Source: Chara braunii
Lineage: Eukaryota; Streptophyta; Charophyceae; Charales; Characeae
NCBI GenBank assembly: GCA_003427395.1
Contig: BFEA01000106.1
Coordinates: 851,831 to 877,404 of the forward strand
Reading direction: 5' to 3'
DNA length: 25,574 nucleotides
The notes under the pieces: model-generated
What the model was told of the DNA's origin: nothing
The model's input: the letters and a program-made list of their open reading frames with translations, nothing else
Database searches by the model: none
In this document: piece after piece, positions 9,160 through 17,769 of the stretch
Layout: every line of letters begins with the position of its first letter
Position numbering within the stretch: position 1 is the stretch's first letter
Made by a program: the position numbers and the translations under genes

Positions 9160-9457
9160 ACTTCATCCAACACCCTCACACTTGTGGCAGTGCTGCTGGG
9201 ACATTCGTTTGTGTGAATGCTGGCTGGCTGCTACATGCTGCTGTAGAGGGGAGGTGTTGGAGGTCTGTGGGAGCAGTTGAGGGAGAGACAAGCGGCAGAC
9301 ATAGCCGAGGTTGGGAGCTCACTGCCCCACCTCAGCATGGGTTCCGCGGATAGTGGGTTGGGTCAGGGTCCGGACGGTGCAGCAAGCGACACCTTTTTCT
9401 AGTGAGGTTGTGTTGTCGGACTGCCGTCGTGACATCAAAACCTTCCAAAGGGAAGGT
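9160..9457. other. No recognised gene
   Basis: G-rich sequence without a recognised coding pattern. It contains CATTC/GAATG (about 9203-9220) and CCTTCC/GGAAGG (9441-9456) hairpins, continuing the hairpin-rich character of the preceding cluster. Confidence 0.4.
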
Positions 9458-9615
9458 GCTGCAGGATTTGCTGCATGACGCTGAAGGTTTTTTTTAACGT
9501 GAGTGTGAGGAAGCGTTGCTTAGCGACACGGCGGCAGCGGCACTTCGGTGAGGAGGTGCTGTCGGATTTTGTCACGCAGCGCCGATGTTTTTTTTTTTTT
9601 ATGTAAGTGTGGGAA
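9458..9615 (+). repeat. 158-bp duplicate, left copy (assembly artefact)
   Basis: Identical base for base, including a 13-T run, to 9654-9811. The two copies flank a synthetic linker, so only one of them is expected in the real genome. Real sequence similarity to 9812-9860 (AAGTGTTGCTC, GCGACACGGC) suggests a genuine older tandem repeat in this area as well. Confidence 0.95.
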
Positions 9616-9653
9616 CTGTCTCTTATACACATCTAGATGTGTATAAGAGACAG
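9616..9653. other. Nextera mate-pair junction linker (contaminant)
   Basis: Consists of CTGTCTCTTATACACATCT followed directly by its reverse complement AGATGTGTATAAGAGACAG. These 19-base halves are the Tn5 mosaic end used in Nextera libraries, and head-to-head they form the mate-pair circularisation junction. Translating across it gives the well-known contaminant peptide VSYTHLDVYKRQ on the minus strand. It is synthetic and not part of the organism's genome. Confidence 0.99.
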
Positions 9654-9811
9654 GCTGCAGGATTTGCTGCATGACGCTGAAGGTTTTTTTTAACGTGAGT
9701 GTGAGGAAGCGTTGCTTAGCGACACGGCGGCAGCGGCACTTCGGTGAGGAGGTGCTGTCGGATTTTGTCACGCAGCGCCGATGTTTTTTTTTTTTTATGT
9801 AAGTGTGGGAA
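9654..9811 (+). repeat. 158-bp duplicate, right copy (assembly artefact)
   Basis: Exact copy of 9458-9615. Removing either the linker plus this copy or the left copy plus the linker (196 bases in all) restores one continuous locus, as expected if a 158-bp fragment was circularised through the junction linker and read into the contig. Confidence 0.95.
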
Positions 9812-11794
9812 AGTGTTGCTCGATCAGCGACACGGCAACGACAGTGTATCCAGTGGGATCATGTTGCCGAAATTGGCGGCGGCGGCGATAATTTCGCATA
9901 AAGAAGTGTTCTCTGGTTGGCGGCACGTTGACAACTTTTTTTACTAAGGGGCAGTGTGCTAGAGTTTTGCGGCACGGTGAATCGGTCATTGGAGGTGTGA
10001 TCAGGTGGTGGTGCCTCACGATGACATGATACCGGGTTTGACGGCGCGACGAGCGAGAATTTAAATTTTGAGGTGCGTGGTGATGGTGGACCATTCTGGC
10101 ATAATCCGGCGGTAGTATGGGCATTGGTGCTCAATTGGGATCGTACGGCGGTGGTACATGGGCCGGCGTCATGAAGAGAGTGCACACGGCTGTAATTATT
10201 GAGGCTCACGACACATGCGGTTTTTAGCGAGGGCCACCTTTCTTTTTTTTGTCGCGCGAGGTGCAAGCGGTTTTCAGTTTTGGACCATCTGGTGTTGCGG
10301 GCGATAGTGTGGGACCACCTAAGACCACTTGGAACCATTTTGGGATCAGGTGGAACTGATTTTTAGATCGGGACCAGCATGATGGAGTGGTTATTGTGAG
10401 CGGACAGGATGATTTGGAGGCGGTGTGGATCTGCGAGTTGGTTTGGGATTATCCTTGGTGGATTAGGTGTCGTTGGGACTATAGTGAGCCACATATGACT
10501 TATAAGTGAGAACACCCTCCTCGAAGGCTATCTCGCTTCAGTCCTTGTAGGTGGTTGCTTAGTGTCCTTGTGGACACTTGAGGAGGACGTGGACCGTGAT
10601 TCAAGAGAGAGGCCACAACTTGTGAGCCACATATTTTCATATTCAACGGCGGTCATTTTCTTTTGATTGGAATATTACTCGGCTTTCTTGAGTGAGTCGG
10701 ATCAAACTTCACTCAAGGTCAGTCAATTGATTGACTCAGATTCCTTTCACGCATATGTGAACCGACACTTTGCTTGACCCTGTTCATTGAATGTTTGTTG
10801 AAAAGGTAGAAAAAGGTTATGCGCGTCAAGCATGTGAATGAAAAAGTCTGACTTGTGTGTGGGGTTGCATTGGTTTTCTTTGAACTTGGTTGTTTTGTTT
10901 TAAGTGCAGGTAGGTAGAAGAATGCTTGCAAAGGAGGTTGATTGTGTCTACATGGGACGATGAAAATGATTGTCTTCTTTCCATTCTTTCATCTGATTGC
11001 ATGTTAAAAACACTTGTGTTTCGAAATGAATAATTTTAATGGCCGTCGTGAAATAAACTTGTGAATATAATGAAGATGAGGTGAATTTGATTTAACTTTT
11101 CTCCAAGATTGATCCATTCTGATATACCTGTACTTGTCCAAATGGTTCTCATTCTCCACCCCTTCTAACTATTTTTCGTCCGAGTTACCTTGGGCGAGAG
11201 AAGATGGAAAACAACTAAAAATTTATTTGCGGTGGACGTTTTTTTTTGTTCAAGGAATCATCTAGGGCGGGGGTTCGTTGCTTAGGAGCAGGCTCTTTTA
11301 TCGACCCGGAGTGGACCATTCTACGGGGGGGGTGCTTGCCGATTCGGTGGAGACGGCCCGACTTCTGAGATCCGAGTTTTGAGCTCGGATGAGGAAGAGG
11401 AGTACCCCAGACCACTTCCTAGAGGGAGAGGCATGCAACATTTCAAGCAATGTCCCTGATCAAGAATCATTCGCAAAACAGCTTGTCATCCAAAAAAATT
11501 AGAAACGGATAAAAACATGTATGTGTGTCGAATGTTAGGTCGGCGGCAGGTGAGAATGAATGACTTTGGCGACTCGTCTCATCAAGTTAAATTAAGATTG
11601 TCCGATTACCATGTTGGCAACATCAATGTTATTTTCGATAACCAAATCCTTGTTGGCGGTTGTTTGATTGTTTTGTGGTGTCTGACCTGAAGTGGTCAGA
11701 ATTGTTATTACTTTTGTTTGAGTGAGTGTCAAGGGATTAGGAAGATTTTTTGTTCCACGCTTGGTTGAGACCGTCCTAGTCGACCGGCGTCCGC
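9812..11794. other. No recognised gene; scattered hairpins
   Basis: Frames up to 160 codons on the minus strand at 9795-10338 have no recognisable domain. Perfect inverted repeats are AGTGTCC/GGACACT (10561-10578), CTTGAGTGA/TCACTCAAG (about 10688-10717), TTCAC/GTGAA (about 10746-10761), ATCCGAG/CTCGGAT (11370-11390) and TCTGACC/GGTCAGA (11681-11700). ACCACCT and ACCACTTGG words repeat near 10312-10336. No RNA or transposase signature is recognised. Confidence 0.45.
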
Positions 11795-12060
11795 TTCATA
11801 CTTAGGAGATCAGCGCCCTAAGGAACGAACGACGCTCGAGTCCGTTTAACGTTAACAAAGTGTATTTATACTGCACCGAACGAGCAAACACCCTCGACTG
11901 ACCTACCTCTGCAATTGCATCTAAAAGCTTTCGAACGTGGGTCAACAGCTCAGTAGGGATACGCCCCTAAGGGTGGTGACAACCCCTTAGGGAAGGAAAG
12001 TTTATGCCCCACGAGAACCTATCATGTCGTAGGGGACCGTGGGATGTATAGCTGGCGCAC
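11795..12060 (+). repeat. Structured dispersed element, copy 2
   Basis: Begins with hairpin CTTAGG/CCTAAG (11801-11822) around the loop AGATCAGCGC. It continues with ACCTACCTCTGC, GCATCTAAAAG, CAGCTCAGTAGG, GGGATACG and the 9-bp hairpin CCCTAAGGG/CCCTTAGGG (11965-11992) around TGGTGACAAC. Loops match the other copies while the stems are different but paired. CAGCTCAGTAGG resembles a Pol III A box. It ends near GGGATGTATAGCTGGCGCAC, comparable to GAGAGGTATAGCACGCGCGC in copy 1. Confidence 0.7.
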
Positions 12061-12530
12061 CAGACTAGAGCGGCGAAGAGGCGATGCAACCCCGACTGTC
12101 TCGACGGATCGCGGGATACTTCGCGTCGTTTCCGAGTTATCTCTTATTTTGTCTTTGTTTTACTCATGTGTGGCATGGCTGGGAGAGCTCCCGCGCTTTG
12201 CGAAAAAGGTGGGAGTTGATGCGCTCGACACCACGCACCTAATATTAACTGAGAATAAAGTTTTTTATATTTACTATATTATGTATAAATATATATAACA
12301 GGTAAACCAGGATGAGTTATACATCGTGATATGGATTGGGATACTTCAAACTTTTTTTTTAAAGGTGTTAGGGTGCAAGGTACAAACAAAGTAAAATGAC
12401 ATAAACTCATGTTTTTCTTTTACTGCACTCTTAACTGTTTCTCTGTTTCAGTGAAGTGTTTCTCACCTTTGCATATTCTTGTACACTGTTTTCAACGCAC
12501 CTACACATTTTTTTCGGGGTGCAAGGTACA
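12061..12530. other. No recognised gene
   Basis: AT-rich at 12240-12300 and 12350-12360. The word GGGTGCAAGGTACA occurs in direct orientation near 12371 and 12518. CTGTTTCTCTGTTTCAG near 12435-12451 resembles a 3' splice site on the plus strand, but no exon is recognised. Confidence 0.4.
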
Positions 12531-12531
12531 T

Positions 12532-12993
12532 CTAAGTAAGACCCTCACGACAGATATGATAACTATCGTAAGGATGTGGGCGATGGTAGCAACCCTCTCG
12601 CTGATATGTAGGACGGAAGTCATTTAGGTAAGCAACTTCGTCACAGCATGAGTCAGGGCGACTTGTATCAACCATACCTCTAAAGTATGCACGACAGAGG
12701 GCATGCCAGTTGCAAGTCATGGCGATTGTGGGGCGTTCACCATCACAGTTAAGTGCACATTCGCTATAGCGCCCGTAGGCACAGATATGATATATTGCAT
12801 TTGGATGTAGAGGATGCTCACAATTCGGATATAGGTGGCATCCCTGTCGATAGCGAGCCCGGAAAATTATACAGTTGTAGTGATATTGACAAAATTGATG
12901 TTTTCCATAACCAAGTGTAACTTTGTAAGTGATCTCACAAAGAAGGAGGTCCGGGTCAAGCATCCCAGCCTCGCGAGGTATAACTACCTCCAC
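12532..12993 (-). CDS. Cys-rich 153-aa frame, weakly chitin-binding-like
   Basis: The frame is open for 153 codons on the minus strand and holds 15 cysteines, far above chance. Its first 17 codons lie in the structured element copy 3, so the real coding part, if any, starts later (about LLCEITYKV). Two repeat-like stretches are visible: C-x5-C-x10-C-x5-C followed by HPNAIYHICAYG, and C-x3-C-x10-C-x5-C followed later by HPYDSYHICREG. The C-x5-C-x10-C spacing and the P..YH.C..G pattern faintly resemble the peritrophin-A (CBM14) chitin-binding fold of animals, but not all six cysteines of that fold line up. There is no signal peptide and the frame ends abruptly, so it may be an exon or a relic. 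The function is not established. Confidence 0.3.
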   Translation of the reverse strand: MEVVIPREAGMLDPDLLLCEITYKVTLGYGKHQFCQYHYNCIIFRARYRQGCHLYPNCEHPLHPNAIYHICAYGRYSECALNCDGERPTIAMTCNWHALCRAYFRGMVDTSRPDSCCDEVAYLNDFRPTYQREGCYHRPHPYDSYHICREGLT

Positions 12994-13195
12994 CGGCGGG
13001 AGTTGTCACCATCCCTTGGGTGGACGTATCCCGGTCAAGCTACCGAACCACCCGTGAAAACTTTTACATGCAGTCGTGGAGGTGGCCCAACCGAGGACAT
13101 TTCTTGTACGTTATAGCATGGGGGTACGCACAGTCCATGCCTAAATCGGACCCGTCCGTGACTCATCTCGTGGGGCGCTGATCTCCTACGTGCGG
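12955..13195 (-). repeat. Structured dispersed element, copy 3 (inverted)
   Basis: Read on the minus strand it opens with hairpin CGTAGG/CCCACG around AGATCAGCGC (13190-13169), the same loop as copy 2 with a changed but mostly paired stem. It continues with CCACCTCCACGAC, GCATGTAAAAG, GGTAGCTTGACC, GGGATACG, then GGGA/TCCC with outer CCACC/GGTGG around TGGTGACAAC, and GAGGTA/TACCTC. It lies immediately upstream of, and overlaps, the Cys-rich frame on the same strand. Confidence 0.7.
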
Positions 13196-13199
13196 TCCT

Positions 13200-14040
13200 A
13201 CGCTAATGAACTAGGACATCCAAACTTAACTACACGCCATACAACAAAATAATATTACTAACTCAGACATGCATATATGCTTAATCTCTTTTTCATATGT
13301 TCCGACCCATAACTCAAAAACCGCTAGAGTGTTTGGGCAAGGTCCATGCAGGGATGCATAAAGAAAATGCACGTGTGAGAGAGAACATATCACTTAATCA
13401 TGTGTAGTCACTCGATTGACTATCATGGTGGCGCTTCACGAGTTACCCACAACCGCGCAACCTTTCATGGTTTTCGGGGTTGCGCACGACACTAAAGTAT
13501 CAAAAGCAAAATATCATGAAAGAGCTTCCTTCATGATATTGAATGGTTGAAGGATAAGTTGTTCAACCCTTGCGGTATCCCTGACTCTTAGACAATGGGT
13601 GGCAGTGAGCAAGGGGTGAGAGTCCAACAGATAGGGGATATCGTTTTGTGCTGGACCAGAACATGAAATGTCCTGGACAAGGACCTCGATTTTCAGGTTT
13701 AGGGTCAACGTCTGTCCGATAATCCAAAAAGCAAACCCGTCAAGACGGGGTCCGCTCAATTTTTCCTTCTCGGCTGAACCTGACCATGCTAGTAGGCCAG
13801 ATGCATCTGTACGCAAGGGGGATGCATGGAGGAAAAAGAAAGGGCAAACCTTACCTGTTTTATTTGGTGCTCGTCGCTGTTGATTGAGTCTGACCATTAG
13901 TACAACCAGATACTGACCGGAAAATAAATTAAGACTAATAAAGAGGAGAAAAAAAATACTTACCTCATGAAGATACATTTGTACTCACGAAGCTGCGGAG
14001 TCCGCAGCGAGCTTGCTCCAACGTCTGTGAGGCGAGGAAA
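13200..14040. other. No firm gene; hairpins and minus-strand splice-donor-like sites
   Basis: Two strong hairpins lie close together: GCGCAACC/GGTTGCGC (13455-13485) and ATATCATGAA/TTCATGATAT (13511-13539). A third, GCTGCGGA/TCCGCAGC, lies at 13992-14008. Minus-strand donor-like words CATGAG/GTAAGTATT (near 13963) and AAAACAG/GTAAGG (near 13853) fit U1 pairing. The 154-codon minus frame at 13978-13514 starts just before the first donor and shows no recognised domain, so I do not call it. Confidence 0.4.
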
Positions 14041-14069
14041 TGCTAGACTGAAGGTGGCCTTTTGGTTCT

Positions 14070-14660
14070 TTGGGTAATGGTGCATGGTTGTTCTTAGTTG
14101 ATGGAATGAATCATTTAGTTAACTTGTTGGTAAACGGTATTGCGATCGAGTTTGAGGGTGATGTGGGCGTTGTGGGTCCGAAGCCCGCTTTGAAGCTACT
14201 GTTGCTTTTTTTTCTTAAGGTTGTGCAACTGTCGTTTTCACAAAGTCGTGCAATTGTTGCATACTCGAGTGTTGTTGTTGTATACTTCAACATTATCGTT
14301 GTGTTTTCGAGCTTTGTTGTTGACCATTCAGAAGTAGAATTGTGAATTCGGGTGTTCTTCTTGTGCTGCAATACTTTCGAATATTGTTGTTGTTATTTTC
14401 AGCAGGCAACAGGTTGTTGCGGCTGACTCCCTCAAGTTGCTGCTACCTAGCACCACCGCCCTTACCACATGTTGCAGACTTCGAGTGTTGTTCTTCATAG
14501 TAGGTTGTTGCGACTAAGTATTATTGTTGTCCCATCAGGCTGTCGATGTTGATGTTGCTGCCACGGTTTACCTCCGAGTTGTGCCTACCACTGTGTGGGT
14601 GTTGTCACTCTCCTTGTTAGAAACTGCAAATGTGGTGGTGAGTTGGAGGCTATTGTCACT
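14070..14660 (+). repeat. Degenerate GTT-rich region
   Basis: TTGTTGTTG words recur every 30-60 bases (for example TCGAGTGTTGTTGTTGTA, then TCGAGCTTTGTTGTTGAC, then CGAATATTGTTGTTGTT), suggesting a decayed tandem array. A 91-codon plus frame at 14070-14345 is V/L-rich from GTT/CTT codons and is not called as a gene. Confidence 0.5.
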
Positions 14661-15150
14661 ATTGGAGTTCTGAAACCGCTGCGCCAACTGTGATCTGTTG
14701 ATTTCGACGTGTGCAATTGGCCGTCATTGCGGGGCCTTCAGGATCTGAAGACAACAAGGTCCTCTCCACGCAAGTCTGAGAGAACCCCTCTAGAAACTTG
14801 AGAGACAGACTTTACTTGTCTTACCCTTCTTAATCTCAGTCTAGTCTGACGTACGAGGGAGGGAGGCGGCATGTGGGGTTGCAACAGACAAGACCGTGGC
14901 AAGACCTTATGGGAGGTTCCCCCGCCGATTGCGGACGATTTGTCGGAATCCATACGGGAATTTGGAGGCAGGAAACTCAAAGCTAGGCTAATACAATTTC
15001 ATTTATAATCCCAATAAACCCTTACTTATACAACCCCGTGTATTTTGTTTGGTTTTGACTTCTATATATGTCTTGACTTCTTTTTCATGATATTAACTGA
15101 ATCAGAGAGGGAATTCTACATTTGCATGTGGTGAAAAGTTACGATTTTTA
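14661..15150. other. No recognised gene
   Basis: No coding or repeat pattern is recognised before the 68-bp satellite begins. Confidence 0.35.
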
Positions 15151-16025
15151 CATGCGATGATCTGAATGGGTCTGGACGTGATGTCGTATCGACTGATCCG
15201 GGCACTTTGGTATTTGTTGCTTGCGATTATTTTGAATGAGTTTGGATGTGATGCCACATCGACTGATCTAGACGCTTTGCTATTGTTTTCCTAGAAGTTT
15301 GAGTGAGTTTGGATATGATGTAGTATCGACTGATCAGGATGTTTTGTTGACATCTGCCTTAAAGCTTGAAATGAGTATGATGTCGCTTCGACTGATCCGG
15401 ATGCTTTATTAATGTCTGCCTGAAAGCTTGAAATGAGTCTGGATATAATGTCACATCGACTGATCTGGACGCTTTGTTGACGTATTCCTGAAAGCTTGAA
15501 ATGAGTCTGGATATGATGTCGCAGCGACTGGTCCGGACGCTTTGTTGACGTATGCTTGAAAGCTTGAAATGGGTCTGGATAAATATGATGTCGCATGGAC
15601 TGATTCAGACGCTTTGTTAACGTCTGCCTGAAAGTTTGAAATGAGTCTAGATGTGATGTCATATCGACTAATCCGGACGCTTTGCTCTTGTTTGCCTAAA
15701 AGTTTGAAATGGGTCTGGATGTGATGTTGCATCGATTGATCCGGACTTTTTGTTCTTGTTTGCCTGAAAGTTTGTAATGAGTCCGGATGTGATGTCGCAT
15801 CGACTGATCTGGACGTTTTGCTCTTCTTTGTCTGACAGTTTGAAATGGGTTTGGATTGATATCGCATCGACTGATCCGAACGCTTTACTTTATTTTGCCT
15901 AAAAGTTTGAAATGGGTCTGGGCGTGATGTCGTATCGACTAATCCAAACACTTTGACGTCTTTTGCTTTAAATTGTTTGAATGGGTCCGAACATGATGTC
16001 ATATCGACTGATCCGAGCGCTTTGT
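15150..16025 (+). repeat. 68-bp satellite, about 13 units
   Basis: The word CGACTGATC (or close variants) occurs at 15190, 15260, 15327, 15389, 15457, 15525, 15597, 15665, 15733, 15801, 15868, 15936 and 16005, giving a period of about 68 bases (62-72). The unit reads roughly TGAAATGAGTCTGGAT, GTGATGTCGCATCGACTGAT, CCGGACGCTTTGTT, TGCCTGAAAGTT. GTCTGGAT pairs with ATCCGGAC and GATG with CATC around TCG, so each unit folds into a hairpin. Minus-strand frames of 123 and 183 codons arise because the repeat has few minus-strand stops. The period is not a multiple of three, so their protein repeat is incidental. Confidence 0.92.
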
Positions 16026-16480
16026 TAAGTCAGTCAGTTTGCTTGTTGACAAAAGTCAGACTCTTCTACTTGTAGGAATAGTTTAGGCAAGTGTGTTTAA
16101 TGATTTGTATGTGTTTGACTGAAAACAAGTTGAAAAATTAGGATTTGCTAAAAAATAAAATACAAGACTCATACTCAAAAGAAAGGGAGAGGTGTGATCA
16201 GGACAAAGCAGAAGATGAAAACTTTGGTTGAACGAACCTTTGGTTTGCAGTGGCTGAATGAGTTATTGTTCACATGACATGCTTGCTAGCAATGCACTGT
16301 CCTTTGTTCACAACCCTGTCTGTTTCTACTTTAGTAGGATAGTCTGTTAGTGCTCGCTTTGTACTTGAGCGATAGATAGGTAGTGGTTTACTTTTGTTTT
16401 CGCATTGTCTTTTCGTGCATGATTGCTTTGGTAAGATATTCGTTAGCTTCCGAGTTAGTAGAAGTTTTGGAAGCTTCCTT
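16026..16480. other. No recognised gene
   Basis: AT-leaning sequence without a recognised coding pattern or repeat copy elsewhere in the window. Confidence 0.35.
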
Positions 16481-17080
16481 CGCTAGGAGGAGGTGTTGCC
16501 GAAATTTCAGCAAAAACCTCAGAGTTAGTCAAACTTTTGGGATGTCATCTGGGCTAGGTTACCTAATCGGACGTCCAGGACCCCCCTGACCATCCGGGGT
16601 TGTCCGATCGGACAACTGGTCGGACATCCTCCCCGAGTAGTCAGCCTGAGCTTGAACGAAAAAAAAAAAAAAAAAAAACCTAAAAAAAATTGAATAACGT
16701 TTGCATTACGATGATATCGAAATTCGTTGTTAAATTTAAAATAAAAATAAAATTAAAGACACCCCCATTTTTTTAATTTTTTTTTCCGTGCTTTTAACTG
16801 CTAAAAATGAAGTTGTACGGGTCTGAATGTTCGGGACCCCCCTGACTGTTCGGTCAGGACGTCCTGCTATTGGACAACTGGTAACATAACATTTGGGTTA
16901 AAATTAGTTTAATATTTGGGGTCAGTAAAAAATTTGAAAGTTTTTCTTGCTAAGGGAAGTGCTGTCGAAATTTATACTAAAATAAAAAAAGTTAGTTTAT
17001 TTTTAGGTAATCTCTGAGTTTTGGGTTTTCTTCTTAGATTGTGTTTAGAATTCCTTAAAGGAAGTGCTGCCAATTTGTTT
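16480..17080 (+). repeat. Duplicated modules with palindromes and a recurring GTGCTG motif
   Basis: A motif near GGAAGTGCTGTCGAAATTT occurs at about 16486-16508, 16954-16973 and 17058-17075. A second module, GGGACCCCCCTGAC followed by GGACAACTGG, occurs at about 16575-16620 and 16833-16883. Palindromes lie in or beside it: GTTGTCCGATCGGACAAC (16599-16616, perfect 18 bp), CCTGAC/GTCAGG (16841-16858) and CAGGACGTCCTG (16855-16866). A 20-A run lies at 16659-16678. Similar GTGCTG motifs appear near 9452 and 9551. Confidence 0.55.
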
Positions 17081-17769
17081 TTTCAATTTCATATTGTTAC
17101 CGGACATGACCATTAAGTGGTTTAAAATGCGATGCGGAGTTGATTTCCGTTAACTCGATAGATAGTGTTTGCCTTGGTTTTGTGACACAGTTCGCGGTTA
17201 CCTGCGAATACTTTTAGAGGTTTTGAGCTTCATCAACTTCTGCTATTGAATTGATAGTAGGTCGGTTTGTGACTTAACTCCTACCCACCATGATATCCAC
17301 GTTCAGATGTCTGTGACCCCGTAGACGAAAGGCGTTACCCTGTAAATGAAATTCTTAGAACCTCTCTTGAATGGGCATGCAAATGCTATGTGAATTGGAA
17401 CGGGAGGGTATGCCTTTGTTCAGTAGAAATCAAAAAGGGGTGTCACTGAGTGTGAGGGACATAAATTTGGGAACAAAGGGGTTGACCACGTAAGTGATAT
17501 TTGCGTGTGGATTTTCGGTGGGTTGTTTGCATGTGTAGGTATGTAATGGAGCGAGGGATTGCTTCTGGATTGAGAATGATATGAATGGTTGAATGCAGGG
17601 TATGGGTGACAAGATCCAGTTGTGGCTGTGAGAATGACTTTTCTTGATTTCCCCCGAAGTTTTTCCCTTTTTCCTCATCAACTTCTCTCACCGCCTGCAT
17701 CTGGTGGAAGATAGGAGTAGTTGAGCGCGGGGTTAGTGCTCGACCCCTGACCGGATTGAGACCCGTTTG
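17081..17769. other. No recognised gene
   Basis: Minus-strand frames of about 85 codons at 17430-17700 have no recognised domain. No repeat copy was noticed. Confidence 0.35.

Noticed and set aside
8571-9179. A 202-codon open frame on the minus strand
   Set aside because: No recognised domain, strong bias to F, P and S from low-complexity stretches, and it overlies a hairpin cluster; another minus-strand frame over the same bases is also open for 108 codons.
5245-13195. Hammerhead ribozymes in the hairpin array or the three-copy element
   Set aside because: I looked for the CTGATGA and GAAA core words in the right arrangement around the stems and did not find them.
13514-13978. A 154-codon minus-strand frame starting at a splice-donor-like site
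   Set aside because: No recognised domain, contains two donor-like words, and the plus strand is open over part of the same stretch.
15291-16002. Minus-strand frames of 123 and 183 codons with protein-level repeats
   Set aside because: They are readings of the 68-bp satellite; the period is not a multiple of three, so the protein repeats shift frame from unit to unit.
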